From JBCBTJ01 sp039818665 (GTDB taxonomy: Bacteria; Pseudomonadota; Alphaproteobacteria; Caulobacterales; Hyphomonadaceae), in assembly GCA_039818665.1 (NCBI GenBank), contig JBCBTJ010000016.1, positions 1-56,816 of the forward strand: a DNA stretch of 56,816 bases. The letters are read 5' to 3'. The notes under the pieces were generated by a model, which did not search any database, was not told the origin of the DNA, and saw nothing but the letters and a program-made list of their open reading frames with translations. How positions within the stretch are numbered: position 1 is the stretch's first letter; every line of letters starts with the position of its first letter. A program made the position numbers and the translations under genes. Shown here one piece after another: positions 26,719-35,153 of the stretch.

Positions 26719-26779
26719 GTCGGTCTCCCGGACCACGCGCCGCGGGCGGCGCTTGTGATCCGGTTTACGCATCGCGAGC

Positions 26780-28054
26780 CTATTCGGATTTGTGGACGAC
26801 GCCGCCTTTCATGACGAAGTCGACGTCCTCAAGCTCTGCGATGTCCTCCAGAGGATCGCCGCGCACCGCGATGATGTCGGCGAATTTGCCCTCTTCGATC
26901 GAGCCGATGTCGGCCGCCATCTCGACGTGCTCCGCCGCCACGATGGTCGCCGCCCGGATCGCGTCTTCTTCGGAGAAACCAGCCTCGACCATGAGGGCGA
27001 ACTCCTTAGCGTTCTCGCCGTGTTTTGAAACGCCGGTATCCGTGCCGTAGGCGATGTTGACGCCGCCGCGGCGGGCGCGGGCCAGCATGTCGAGCATGCG
27101 CGGGCCGACCTCGGCGGCTTTGATGCGCGAGGCTTCCGGCAACCAAGGCTCGTTGGTCCAGCCGGTGACCGTGACGCCGGCGAGGACGGTGGGCACCAGG
27201 GTCGCGTCATTGTCGCGGAACAATCGGATCGTTTCGTCGTCGAGATAGGTGCCGTGCTCGATGGAGGCGACGCCGGCGCGGAGCGCCGCGTCGATGCCGC
27301 TTTTGCCGTGGGCGTGGGCGGTGACTTTGCGGCCCATGGAGGACGCCGCTTCGACGATGGCGCTCAACTCATCATTGGTGAATTGCTGTTCGAGGCCGGC
27401 CGCCGTGTTCGACAGGACCCCACCCGTGGCCGTGATCTTGATGAGGTCGGCGCCTTCTTTGACGAGCTGGCGGACCGCGCGGCGGCAGTCGTCAGCGCCA
27501 TTGCAGGCGTTCTCGCCTGTCAGAAACGCCATGACGGCCGCGGAATACCCATTGGCGTCGCCATGGCCGCCCGTGACGGTGACCGCGCGGCCGGCGGCGC
27601 GGATGCGCGGTCCCGGCACTTTGCCGGCGGCGATCGCGTCGCGCAGGGCGAAGATGGAGGCGTTGCCGCCGCCCACGTCCTGCACGGTGGTGAAGCCGGC
27701 CATCAGGGTCCGCAGCGCGTGCTGGGCGCCGTCGAAGGCCGCGTCCACGTCGGACTTGGTGAACGTGTCGAGGCGCGAGGTGGGGCTGCGCTCGCCGAGC
27801 AAATGGACATGGCTGTCGATGAGGCCCGGCAGGACGTACGCATCTTTCAGATCGATGACCGGTATATCGTCGGCCGGCAATTGGTAGCCGCGCGAGACGT
27901 CGGCGATGCGGCCGTCGCGGATGAGGATCGTGCGCTCGGATTGGTAGCCCTCGCCGGGTTCTGCGAGCAGCTTGCCCGCGTGAAGCACAGCGTCTTGCGC
28001 CGCTGCGGCTCCGGCCAAGGCCAGAGCGGCGGCCGCCGCCAAAATCGTTTTCAT
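26780..28054 (-). CDS. Exported metal-dependent amidohydrolase (dipeptidase/imidazolonepropionase-related)
   Basis: 424 residues. Signal peptide MKTILAAAAALALAGAAAAQ, with GGGAGG five bases before the ATG at 28054. The TIM-barrel amidohydrolase motifs are present: LPGLIDSHVHL (metal HxH), LIKITATGGV (carboxylated lysine), HAHG and IEHGTYLD (two metal histidines) and GTDTG (catalytic aspartate). This group of exported proteins includes Xaa-Arg/Lys and Xaa-Pro dipeptidases, so peptide hydrolysis is likely, in line with the nearby S9 peptidase and POT transporter. The true substrate is not readable from the sequence. Confidence 0.9.
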   Translation of the reverse strand: MKTILAAAAALALAGAAAAQDAVLHAGKLLAEPGEGYQSERTILIRDGRIADVSRGYQLPADDIPVIDLKDAYVLPGLIDSHVHLLGERSPTSRLDTFTKSDVDAAFDGAQHALRTLMAGFTTVQDVGGGNASIFALRDAIAAGKVPGPRIRAAGRAVTVTGGHGDANGYSAAVMAFLTGENACNGADDCRRAVRQLVKEGADLIKITATGGVLSNTAAGLEQQFTNDELSAIVEAASSMGRKVTAHAHGKSGIDAALRAGVASIEHGTYLDDETIRLFRDNDATLVPTVLAGVTVTGWTNEPWLPEASRIKAAEVGPRMLDMLARARRGGVNIAYGTDTGVSKHGENAKEFALMVEAGFSEEDAIRAATIVAAEHVEMAADIGSIEEGKFADIIAVRGDPLEDIAELEDVDFVMKGGVVHKSE

Positions 28055-28083
28055 GGAACCTCCCAAACACTCTTGCCGAAAGG

Positions 28084-28446
28084 CTAGGCCGCGGGCGCGG
28101 CCGGGTCAAAGGGCGGGAGCGTCGCTTGCAGCTTTTTGGTCAGGCTGGATCGCACGACGCCATAGGCGGCGGTGAGGCGCGCGGCGAGTTCTTCCTTCGG
28201 CATGGCGCCGAGCTTGGCGGTCACCCATTTCGCGCGGGCGAGATATTTGGCCGGCTCGGCTGCGCCGCTTTCGGTGAGCATTTCAAAGGCGTCGGGCGTG
28301 CATTTAAAGCTGATCGCATCGCTCGACACGCCATGGGCGGCGAACATCTTCTCGCCCACCGTGTAGCAGTGATCATCGCCCCATTTGATCGACAGCTCGG
28401 CGCCTGGAAGGGCGAGGCAATGGTCGGCGATCTCTTGGAGCGTCAT
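28084..28446 (-). CDS. MmcQ/YjbR family protein
   Basis: 120 residues with the YjbR fold signature: MTLQEIADHCLALPGAE at the start, the KWGDDHCYTVGEKMFA strand pair, and the WVTAKL helix region. The family has a double-wing DNA-binding-like fold but no clear biochemical role. AGGA lies seven bases before the ATG. It sits 9 bases after the phosphotransferase gene and 29 bases before the amidohydrolase, so it is probably cotranscribed with them. Function not assigned. Confidence 0.88.
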   Translation of the reverse strand: MTLQEIADHCLALPGAELSIKWGDDHCYTVGEKMFAAHGVSSDAISFKCTPDAFEMLTESGAAEPAKYLARAKWVTAKLGAMPKEELAARLTAAYGVVRSSLTKKLQATLPPFDPAAPAA

Positions 28447-28455
28447 TGCTCGGTC

Positions 28456-29544
28456 CTAGCCCTCCATACCCGCCCTGCGGGCGCAGTCGGCGGCGAAGGC
28501 GGCGAGCGGTTTGACACGATCGGCGTTGGCCGCGGCGTGGGCGCTGTTGGCCGTGCCGTCGCGCACCCGGCCGACGATGCCCTGCAAGATGCCCGCGAGG
28601 CGGAAGGCGTTGTAGGCGAAATAGTATTGCAGGTCCGGCAGGCCGTCGCGGCCGGTGTGGCCGCAATAGAGGTCGACATACTCCTCCATAGTGGGGATGC
28701 CGTAGGCTTTGAGATCGGGGATGTTGACGAGCGCGCCGCGGGCGGGATCCGAGCTCGGCATCATCCAATTCATGAGGTGGTAGCTGAAGTCGGCGAGCGG
28801 ATCGCCGAGGGTGCAGAGCTCCCAGTCGAGCACGGCGATGACGCGCGGCTCGGTGGGGTGCAGGATCATATTGTCGAGCCGATAGTCGCCATGGACGATG
28901 GTGACCATCTCGTCCTTGGGCAGGTTCTTCGGCAGCCAGTCGATCAGCTTGTCCATGTCCTCGATCGTTTCGGTCTCGGACAGCTGATATTGCTTGGTCC
29001 AGCGGTGGACTTGGCGGGCGACGTAATCGCCTTCCTTGCCGAAGCCCTCGAGGCCGGCGGCGCGCCAATCGACATTGTGGAGATCGGCGAAGGTCTTGAC
29101 CTTGGCCTCGTAGATCGCGCGGCGTTCGGCGGGCTCGTAGTCCGGCAGGGTGCCGTCCCAGAGGATGCGGCCCTCCACCATGTCCATCACGTAGAACATG
29201 GTGCCGACGACGCTCTCGTCCGTGCAGAGCCCATAGGGCCGCGCCACCGGATAGCCGAGCGGGTGGAGCGCGGAGATGACGCGGAACTCGCGGTCGACGG
29301 CGTGAGCCGAGGGCAAGAGCTTGCCGGGCGGCTTGCGGCGCATGACGTATTTCTTCGTCGGGGTGACGAGCTGATAGGTCGGATTGGACTGGCCGCCTTT
29401 GAACTGACGCACATCGAGGGGGCTAGCGTAGCCCTCGACGTTTTCTTCCATCCAAGCCGCGAGCGAGGCCTCATCGAAGCGATGGCTCTCGGCGACCTCT
29501 TGCGTGCCCGTGAACAGCTCTTGCGCGGTTTCGGCCTCTGCCAT
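28456..29544 (-). CDS. Aminoglycoside-phosphotransferase-fold kinase, ACAD10/11 N-domain-like
   Basis: 362 residues from the ATG at 29544, which has GGGAGG seven bases upstream. The kinase-like fold shows FKGGQSNPTYQL, KYVMRRKPPGKLLPSAHAVDRE, the catalytic loop VHGDYRLDNMILHP and the metal site VLDWELCTLGDPLAD. These are the marks of the phosphotransferase family found alone in bacteria and as the N-terminal domain of ACAD10/11, where it phosphorylates hydroxyacyl substrates such as 4-hydroxyacyl-CoA. It may help degrade hydroxy fatty acids. An alternative start 20 codons upstream lacks a ribosome binding site. Confidence 0.88.
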   Translation of the reverse strand: MAEAETAQELFTGTQEVAESHRFDEASLAAWMEENVEGYASPLDVRQFKGGQSNPTYQLVTPTKKYVMRRKPPGKLLPSAHAVDREFRVISALHPLGYPVARPYGLCTDESVVGTMFYVMDMVEGRILWDGTLPDYEPAERRAIYEAKVKTFADLHNVDWRAAGLEGFGKEGDYVARQVHRWTKQYQLSETETIEDMDKLIDWLPKNLPKDEMVTIVHGDYRLDNMILHPTEPRVIAVLDWELCTLGDPLADFSYHLMNWMMPSSDPARGALVNIPDLKAYGIPTMEEYVDLYCGHTGRDGLPDLQYYFAYNAFRLAGILQGIVGRVRDGTANSAHAAANADRVKPLAAFAADCARRAGMEG

Positions 29545-29618
29545 GGCCGGTCCTCCCAAATGTGTTTTCTGGCGAGACAATAGCGGGCGCGGCGGATTGG
29601 CCAAGCCGGGGCGTCGCG

Positions 29619-29996
29619 TCAGGCCGGGTCTTTGAGGGCGAGAATGGCGGCCTCGGCCGTCTCGGCGAGGGCTTCCGGCACGAAGATGTGGTCGTGGTGG
29701 AAGGCGGCGACCGCGTTACAGGGCACGCCGGCCTCTGCGAGCGCGGCGCTCACTGCGGCGAGGAAGCCGACGGCTTGGAGGTCGGAATAGACGCTGAGCT
29801 CGAGCCAAACCCAGCGATTGTCAGCGGGCGTGTCCGGGGTCGCGGGCGCGATCGTGGTCCAGCCTTCGCGCTCTTTGAAGAGCATGACGGCGCTGGTCGC
29901 GGGCGCCTCGGCGTGGCTGGCGAAGGCCCAGACGCCGTCATGGCGATCGACGCTCAGCGTGGCGAGCAAGGTGGAGAGGTCCCGTTCGCCGCTCAT
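29619..29996 (-). CDS. ACT-domain protein (DUF2241/ACT_3 type)
   Basis: 125 residues starting MSGERDLSTLLATLSV, with the ACT_3-type features: VWAFASH near residue 25, then WVWLELSVYSDLQAVGFLAAVSAALAEAGVPCNAV and a FHHDHIFVP end, matching the small two-ACT-lobe proteins. Such proteins bind amino acids or similar ligands; no enzyme activity is expected. The ATG overlaps the purD stop (ATGA, 29993-29996), so the two are translationally coupled. A longer frame that starts inside purD was discarded. Confidence 0.83.
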   Translation of the reverse strand: MSGERDLSTLLATLSVDRHDGVWAFASHAEAPATSAVMLFKEREGWTTIAPATPDTPADNRWVWLELSVYSDLQAVGFLAAVSAALAEAGVPCNAVAAFHHDHIFVPEALAETAEAAILALKDPA

Positions 29997-31276
29997 CGTT
30001 TCAACGCGCGCCAGCCGATGTCGGTCCTGTGGACGCCCTCGGGCCAATCGATCGCGTCGACGCCGGCATAGGCCGCGGCGATGGCCTGTCCGAGTGTGTC
30101 GCCGCTGCCCGTGACGTTGAGCACGCGGCCGCCGGCGGCGATGAGCGCGCCGTCGCTGTCGACATCCGTGCCTGCGTGGAAAACGCGGGCGCCGGCGGCT
30201 TCGGCGGCCTCAAGGCCGCGAATAATCGAACCCTTCGCGTAGGGTCCGGGATAGCCGTCGGTGGCGAGGACGACGGTGGCAGTGGGCTTGAAATTCTCAA
30301 GATCGAGGAGCGGGGCGATGTCGGTCTGGGCGAGGCCGCCGGTGGCGCAGACGAGGAGCGCGGGCACGATGTCGCCCGCGAGGCCCGCCATCAGGACCTG
30401 GCACTCCGGGTCGCCGAAGCGGCAATTGAACTCCACGACTTTGGGCCCCTCGGCCGTGATCATGAGGCCTATATAGAGGACGCCCTGATAGGGCGCGCCG
30501 TCGGCCGCCATGCCTTCGAGCATGGGCGCGGCGATCTCAGTCTCGATGCGGGCCATGAGGTCCGGCGTGACGACGGGGGCCGGGGCGTAGGCGCCCATGC
30601 CGCCTGTGTTGGGGCCCTTGTCGCCGTCGAAAGCGCGCTTGTGGTCTTGGGCGGCGGGCAGGCAGACAAAGCCCTCGCCGTCGGTGAGGACGAAGACGCT
30701 CGCCTCCTCGCCGGGCAGGAATTCTTCGATGACGATTTCCGCCGAGGCCGCGCCGAACTGGCCGGCGAGCATCTCGGCGACCGCTTTGTCGGCTTCTTCC
30801 AAGGTTTCCGGCAGGACGACGCCCTTGCCCGCCGCGAGGCCGTCCGCTTTCAGCACGAAGGGCGGCGACATGGTCCGTAGAAATGCTTTGGCGAGGCCGG
30901 CGTCGGTGAAGCGGCCATAGGCGCCCGTCGGGACGCCGTATTTCGCCATCCGGTCTTTCGAAAAGCCCTTGGAGGCTTCGAGCCTTGCGGCCTCGGCGCT
31001 GGGCCCGAACACGTCGAAGCCGCGGGCGCGCAAGCGGTCGGCGAGGCCGAGCGCGAGGGGCGCTTCAGGCCCGATCACGACGAGATCGGGCTCGATCTGC
31101 AGCGCGAGCTTTTCTTGAGCCTCTAAATCGTCGGCGGCGACGTCGAAACACGGGCCGACCGCGTTCATGCCCGGATTGCCCGGAGCGCAGTGGACCTGGT
31201 CGACCAGCGGGGATTGGGCGATTTTCCAGGCGAGCGCGTGTTCGCGTCCGCCCGAGCCGATGACGAGCACATTCAT
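29993..31276 (-). CDS. purD: Phosphoribosylamine-glycine ligase
   Basis: 427 residues, full length. The N-terminal MNVLVIGSGGREHALAWK, an ATP-grasp core (FVLKADGLAAGKGV, FLPGEEASVFVLTDG, DHKRAFDGDKGPNTGGMGAYAP) and FNCRFGDPECQ all belong to GAR synthetase, the second step of purine synthesis. It ends by ATGA overlap with an ACT-domain gene. The start codon sits back to back with the gene on the plus strand, leaving no room for a separate promoter between them; no ribosome binding site is visible. Confidence 0.96.
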   Translation of the reverse strand: MNVLVIGSGGREHALAWKIAQSPLVDQVHCAPGNPGMNAVGPCFDVAADDLEAQEKLALQIEPDLVVIGPEAPLALGLADRLRARGFDVFGPSAEAARLEASKGFSKDRMAKYGVPTGAYGRFTDAGLAKAFLRTMSPPFVLKADGLAAGKGVVLPETLEEADKAVAEMLAGQFGAASAEIVIEEFLPGEEASVFVLTDGEGFVCLPAAQDHKRAFDGDKGPNTGGMGAYAPAPVVTPDLMARIETEIAAPMLEGMAADGAPYQGVLYIGLMITAEGPKVVEFNCRFGDPECQVLMAGLAGDIVPALLVCATGGLAQTDIAPLLDLENFKPTATVVLATDGYPGPYAKGSIIRGLEAAEAAGARVFHAGTDVDSDGALIAAGGRVLNVTGSGDTLGQAIAAAYAGVDAIDWPEGVHRTDIGWRALKR

Positions 31277-31286
31277 GGGCGCTCTG

Positions 31287-31823
31287 ATGAACGAGGCGGT
31301 TTACCCGCGCAAGCCGGAATGGTTTGAGTGGGGCGAGTGGATTTCAGGGACAGGCGCCGGTTTGGGACCAAGACAGGAAAAGAAAACGCTCTCGGGCATT
31401 TGGAGCGGCTGGTACGCCTATGCCGACGGGCGCGACCGCGTGCCGTTCACGGCGATGATTTCCGAGCGCGACGGGGCGTTCTCCGGCTCAACCCTGGAGC
31501 CGAACACATTCGCCGCCGGCGACGGCGAGGAGCTGCAGGCCGACATTTCAGGTCTGCGCGACGGCGAAGCGGTGGATTTCGTAAAGCGCTACACGGCCGG
31601 CCAGAACGTGCACAATCAGCCCATTCTCTATGAAGGCGAGACCGATCCGAAGCTCACTATTATTCGGGGCGATTGGTCCTTCGAGGATGATTGGGGGCTG
31701 TTAAAGGGCCAATTCGAGCTCTCGCGGATGACGACAGGCGGCGTCGAACGCGAAGAGCGCGCGGCCGAAGCGCCTGTGGAGCTTGCGGCGCTCTTGGATG
31801 GCCTGAAGCCGAAAGCGCGCTAG
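31287..31823 (+). CDS. Hypothetical protein ending at the border of an inverted-repeat element
   Basis: 178 residues from the ATG at 31287; an ATG at 31275 overlapping the purD start codon (shared CATG) would add four. It is acidic and tryptophan-rich (WFEWGEW, IWSGWYAYADG, GDWSFEDDWG), with no signal peptide or membrane segment. Repeating beta-type segments suggest a small beta-sandwich. I do not recognise the family. The TAG stop at 31821-31823 lies in the CTAG that forms the left edge of the inverted-repeat element, so the element was inserted exactly at the end of this gene. Confidence 0.7.
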   Translation: MNEAVYPRKPEWFEWGEWISGTGAGLGPRQEKKTLSGIWSGWYAYADGRDRVPFTAMISERDGAFSGSTLEPNTFAAGDGEELQADISGLRDGEAVDFVKRYTAGQNVHNQPILYEGETDPKLTIIRGDWSFEDDWGLLKGQFELSRMTTGGVEREERAAEAPVELAALLDGLKPKAR

Positions 31824-31856
31824 GGCGGATTCCGATCAAATTGAATCACTTGGCCG
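31820..31856 (+). repeat. Left terminal inverted repeat of the MITE-like element
   Basis: Begins CTAGGGCGGATTCCGATC. It pairs with 32094-32130 on the other strand at 34 of 37 positions; the three differences are all in the inner 11 bases. Includes the stop codon of the upstream gene. Confidence 0.88.
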
Positions 31857-32093
31857 CTCGAATTTTTCGTCAGGGCTAGGCGCGTGAAGCTCGGCGATGC
31901 GAGCATCGTCGGGCCTTTGCGCAACGACGACCTGGCGAAAAAGGCGAGCGGGCTGCGGCGATTTTCCGTCGTTGCATCAGGGACTTGCGCAGGCCGCCGC
32001 TGGGGCGTCTCATGCGCCCTGGCCGCGTCGCAATCCTCCTAGGATGCCCGCATCCTGCTGCGGTATGCTCCTAACCAGGACCCATGACCCACC

Positions 32094-32130
32094 CCGCCAA
32101 GCGGTTCAATTTGATCGGAATCCGCCCTAG
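32094..32130 (-). repeat. Right terminal inverted repeat of the MITE-like element
   Basis: Reverse complement begins CTAGGGCGGATTCCGATC, the same as the left end. The CTAG at 32127-32130 is followed after 9 bases by the xseA start codon, so the element's last bases (TAGG) overlap the place where the xseA ribosome binding site should be. Confidence 0.88.
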
Positions 32131-32139
32131 GTTCGGTGC

Positions 32140-33564
32140 ATGACCGACGAGGCGACCGCCACCAATGCGCCGGAGCTTTCCGTCTCCGACCTTTCCGCCC
32201 AGCTGAAGCGGACGATCGAGACGAATTTCGACCATGTGCGCGTGCGCGGCGAGCTGGGGCGCGTGACCATCGCCCGTTCCGGCCACATGTACGCCGACGT
32301 CAAAGACGATAAAGCCGTGCTCAACGCGGTGATGTGGAAGGGACAAGTCTCAAAACTCACTTTCAAGCCGGAGGAAGGCTTGGAGGTCGTGGCGACCGGG
32401 CGGCTGTCGACCTATGCGGGCCGGTCCGCCTATCAGCTGATCGCCGAGAGCATGCGGCCCGCCGGCGCCGGCGCGCTGATGGCGCTGCTCGAAGAGCGCA
32501 AGAAAAAGCTCGCCGCCGAGGGTCTGTTCGACCCGGCGCGCAAGCAGAAGCTGCCGTTCATACCGGCGACCGTGGGCGTGGTGACGAGCCCGACCGGGGC
32601 GGTGATCCGCGACATTCTCCACCGGATCCAGGACCGATTTCCCGTGCGGGTGATCGTCTGGCCGGCGCTGGTCCAGGGCGACCTCGCCGCAGCGCAAGTG
32701 ACCGCCGGGATCGAAGGGTTCAACGCCATGGAGGGCGCGGACCGGCCGGACGTGTTGATCGTCGCGCGGGGCGGCGGGTCGATCGAGGATCTCTGGCCCT
32801 TCAACGAGGAAAACGTCGTGCGCGCGGCGGCGGCGAGCGCGATCCCGCTGATCTCGGCCGTGGGCCATGAGACCGACACGACGCTGATCGATTATGTGTC
32901 GGACGCAAGAGCGCCTACGCCGACGGGCGCGGCGGAGATCGCCGTGCCGGTGCGCGAGGAACTGATCCTCACGACGGATGAGCTGCAAGGGCGGCTGAAG
33001 CGGGCCTTGGCCGCGCGCGCGTCGAATGCGCGGGATCGCCTGCGGGCCGCGCGACTGCCCCGGGCCGAGGCGCTGCTGACCCCGAAGACGCAGCGGCTGG
33101 ACGTGGCCTCGGTGCGATTCGGCCAGGCGCTGGGGCGGTTCGTGGCGACCAAACGCCAGGCCTTCACGCAGGCGGCCGCCGCGCTGCGCCCGCAGACCCT
33201 GCAAGCCGATCTGCCGCGCCGGCGGAAACAGCTGCGCGATGTGGCGGTGCGCGCGCGCCCGGCGCTGAACCGCATCCACGACAAGAAGCGCGATCGGCTG
33301 GCGGCGGCGGGCAAACTGTTGGAGACGCTGTCTTACCAGGCCACGCTGAAGCGGGGTTATGCGCTGGTGCGCGACGCCGACGGCGCTGTGGTGCGCAGCG
33401 CCAAGACGGCGGCCGAGCAGCCGACCCTGACGGTCTCCTTCGCGGACGGGGCGATCGACGCGGCGCCGGCGGGCGCGCCGCCTGAAACGAAAAAGCCGGC
33501 GGCGGGCAAGACCCGCACGCCGGCGAAAAAGAAGACGCCTGAGGACCAGGGCAGCCTGTTCTAG
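32140..33564 (+). CDS. xseA: Exodeoxyribonuclease VII large subunit
   Basis: 474 residues. An N-terminal OB-fold (about 10-110; LSAQLKRTIETNFDHVRVRGEL, HMYADVKDDKAVLNAVMWKG) is followed by the catalytic domain (TVGVVTSPTGAVIRDILHR, IVARGGGSIEDLWPFNEE, SAVGHETDTTLIDYVSD) and a C-terminal coiled region ending in a Lys/Pro-rich tail. With XseB it degrades single-stranded DNA. The start is 9 bases from the inverted-repeat element, so its promoter and leader must come from the element or from the gene before it. It shares a CTAG with the convergent NfeD-like gene as a two-way stop. Confidence 0.95.
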   Translation: MTDEATATNAPELSVSDLSAQLKRTIETNFDHVRVRGELGRVTIARSGHMYADVKDDKAVLNAVMWKGQVSKLTFKPEEGLEVVATGRLSTYAGRSAYQLIAESMRPAGAGALMALLEERKKKLAAEGLFDPARKQKLPFIPATVGVVTSPTGAVIRDILHRIQDRFPVRVIVWPALVQGDLAAAQVTAGIEGFNAMEGADRPDVLIVARGGGSIEDLWPFNEENVVRAAAASAIPLISAVGHETDTTLIDYVSDARAPTPTGAAEIAVPVREELILTTDELQGRLKRALAARASNARDRLRAARLPRAEALLTPKTQRLDVASVRFGQALGRFVATKRQAFTQAAAALRPQTLQADLPRRRKQLRDVAVRARPALNRIHDKKRDRLAAAGKLLETLSYQATLKRGYALVRDADGAVVRSAKTAAEQPTLTVSFADGAIDAAPAGAPPETKKPAAGKTRTPAKKKTPEDQGSLF

Positions 33565-34037
33565 GCCCGCCGCACTTTCAGCGTGGTCGAGCGGGTGGAT
33601 TCGACGACGACCGTGTCGCCGGCCCGGAGCGCGCCGACGCCCTCGATCGCTTCCGCGCCCCATTCCGTGTCCCCGAGCTTCACGCGGCCGGCGCCGCCGG
33701 TGAAGTCAGACGCGACGACCCCGGTGCGGCCAATGAGGCTGTCCATGCGCTTGTTCAGCGTCGGGTGGAAGTTCGCGACCCGGCGCAGGCCGGCGAATAC
33801 GGTGCGGCCGAGGATGACAAGCGCCACGGAGGCCGCGGCGAAGAGCGTGAGCTGGCCTTGCCAATCGCCGAGCCCGAACGGCGCAAAGGCGCTCGCCAGA
33901 GCGGTGGCGAACGCGGCGACCGCGATCCAGAGCAGATCGAACGTGCCGAGCGCCATCTCGACGCCGAAGAGCACAAGGCCCAACGCCACCCAGTGCAGCG
34001 GCGTCATCGTGGTGAGGAAACCGACAAACGTATCCAT
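33561..34037 (-). CDS. NfeD-like membrane protein
   Basis: 158 residues with three N-terminal membrane helices (about 13-33, 35-55, 60-80) and a soluble C-terminal OB-like domain (about 98-158; LIGRTGVVASDF, GRVKLGDTEWGAEAIEG, LRAGDTVVVESTRSTTLKVR). This is the short NfeD type, regularly encoded next to an SPFH/stomatin protein as here, and thought to organise membrane microdomains with it. It starts 24 bases after the SPFH gene stop. The last four bases are shared with xseA on the other strand. Confidence 0.88.
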   Translation of the reverse strand: MDTFVGFLTTMTPLHWVALGLVLFGVEMALGTFDLLWIAVAAFATALASAFAPFGLGDWQGQLTLFAAASVALVILGRTVFAGLRRVANFHPTLNKRMDSLIGRTGVVASDFTGGAGRVKLGDTEWGAEAIEGVGALRAGDTVVVESTRSTTLKVRRA

Positions 34038-34061
34038 GATCAGATCTCCTTTCGCAGTGGT

Positions 34062-35021
34062 TTAGGCGTTGTCCCGCGGCGGCGGACCGGCGCCGAAGGC
34101 CTTGTCCTCGCGAGCGTCCCGCGCCGCGTCGGTGAGGCCCTTCACGCCCTCGATCGCGCCGAGGATCGAAGAGAACTCGGCCGGGATGATGACCGTCTTC
34201 TGCTGGTTCGACACGGCGAGCTTTTCAAAGGCGGTCACATATTGCTGGCCGAGGAAGTAGTTGATGGCGTTGACGTCGCCGCGGGCGATCGCTTCCGACA
34301 CCATAGCGGTGGCCTTGGCTTCGGCCTCGGCTTCCCGCTCGCGCGCTTCGGCGTCGCGGAAGGCGGCTTCGCGGCGGCCCTCGGCTTCCAGGATGGCCGA
34401 TTGTTTCTCGCCTTCGGCGCGCAGAATGGCTGATTGCTTGTCGCCTTCGGCGGTGAGGATCTCCGCGCGCTTCAGGCGCTCTGCCTTCATCTGGCGCGCC
34501 ATGGCCTCGGTGATGTCGGCCGGCGGGCTCAAATCCGCGATTTCGATCCGGGTGACTTTCACGCCCCACGGATTGGTCGCCGCGTCGATCACGTTGAGGA
34601 GCCGGGCGTTGATGTCGTCTCGATTTGAAAGGACCTCGTCGAGATCCATAGAGCCGACCACAGTCCGGATATTGGTGAGCGCCAGATTGGTGATGGCGCG
34701 GTTGAGGTCGTTGACCTCGTAGGCCGCCGCGACCGGATCGACGACTTGCGTAAACACCACGGCGTCGCAGGAGACCATGGCGTTGTCCTTGGTGATCACC
34801 TCTTGCTGAGGCACGTCGATCACCGTCTCCATCATGTTCATTTTGCGCCCGACGCGGTCGACGAAGGGCGTGATGACGCTCATGCCAGGCCCAAGAGTTC
34901 GAACGTAGCGACCAAATCTTTCAACAGTATAGTTAAAGCCCTGCGGCACGAACTTAAACGCTGAAAACAACATAATCAGTGCAACAGCAAATAAGATCAC
35001 AAGAACAATAAATGGATCCAT
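34062..35021 (-). CDS. SPFH/stomatin-family membrane protein (QmcA-like)
   Basis: 319 residues. One N-terminal membrane helix (about 4-24) is followed by an SPFH domain (VPQGFNYTVERFGRYVRTLGPG, then MMETVIDVPQQEVITKDN, and LTNIRTVVGSMDLDEVLSNRD) and a long charged coiled coil with repeated EGEKQSAILEAEGRREAAF segments. The ATG at 35021 has GAGAGGG in front. The first 30 codons are distinctly AT-rich for this genome, which may help translation of the membrane segment. It probably forms oligomers together with the NfeD-like partner and may guide proteases or stabilise membrane proteins. Confidence 0.92.
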   Translation of the reverse strand: MDPFIVLVILFAVALIMLFSAFKFVPQGFNYTVERFGRYVRTLGPGMSVITPFVDRVGRKMNMMETVIDVPQQEVITKDNAMVSCDAVVFTQVVDPVAAAYEVNDLNRAITNLALTNIRTVVGSMDLDEVLSNRDDINARLLNVIDAATNPWGVKVTRIEIADLSPPADITEAMARQMKAERLKRAEILTAEGDKQSAILRAEGEKQSAILEAEGRREAAFRDAEAREREAEAEAKATAMVSEAIARGDVNAINYFLGQQYVTAFEKLAVSNQQKTVIIPAEFSSILGAIEGVKGLTDAARDAREDKAFGAGPPPRDNA

Positions 35022-35082
35022 GTGGCGTCCCTCTCTATCATTTTCCTGTTCTAACGACGTAGGGAGAGTCTTTCTGTTTTTC

Positions 35083-35116
35083 AATAAAAAACGACGCGCC
35101 ATATCGGGCGCGCCGT
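35083..35116 (-). terminator. Intrinsic terminator after the peroxiredoxin gene
   Basis: On the minus strand, ACGGCGCGCC, loop CGATAT, GGCGCGTCGT (nine of ten pairs) followed by TTTTTATTG. It lies 38 bases after the peroxiredoxin stop and separates it from the SPFH-NfeD pair. Confidence 0.85.
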
Positions 35117-35153
35117 TTCCTTAACCACCTGATCTGTCGTGGCTTTTACGCGT

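Larger units (their letters stand above)
31820..32130. mobile_element. MITE-like element, about 311 bp, with terminal inverted repeats
   Basis: The ends are 37-base inverted repeats matching at 34 positions, the outer 26 without a mismatch, and both ends are CTAG. There is no open frame of any weight inside. The interior is full of smaller inverted repeats: CGATGC-GA-GCATCG (31895-31908), GCAACGACG/CGTCGTTGC (31921-31929 and 31967-31975) and AGGATG-CCCG-CATCCT (32041-32056). TA duplication at a CTAG target would fit an IS630/Tc1-type transposase acting in trans (inference). It fills the whole gap between the hypothetical gene and xseA, and its right edge is only 9 bases from the xseA ATG. Confidence 0.75.

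Noticed and set aside
31860..32093. Truncated IS with a transposase remnant inside the inverted-repeat element
   Set aside because: No frame in the interior reads like a transposase on either strand; only nested palindromes are present, so it was called MITE-like.
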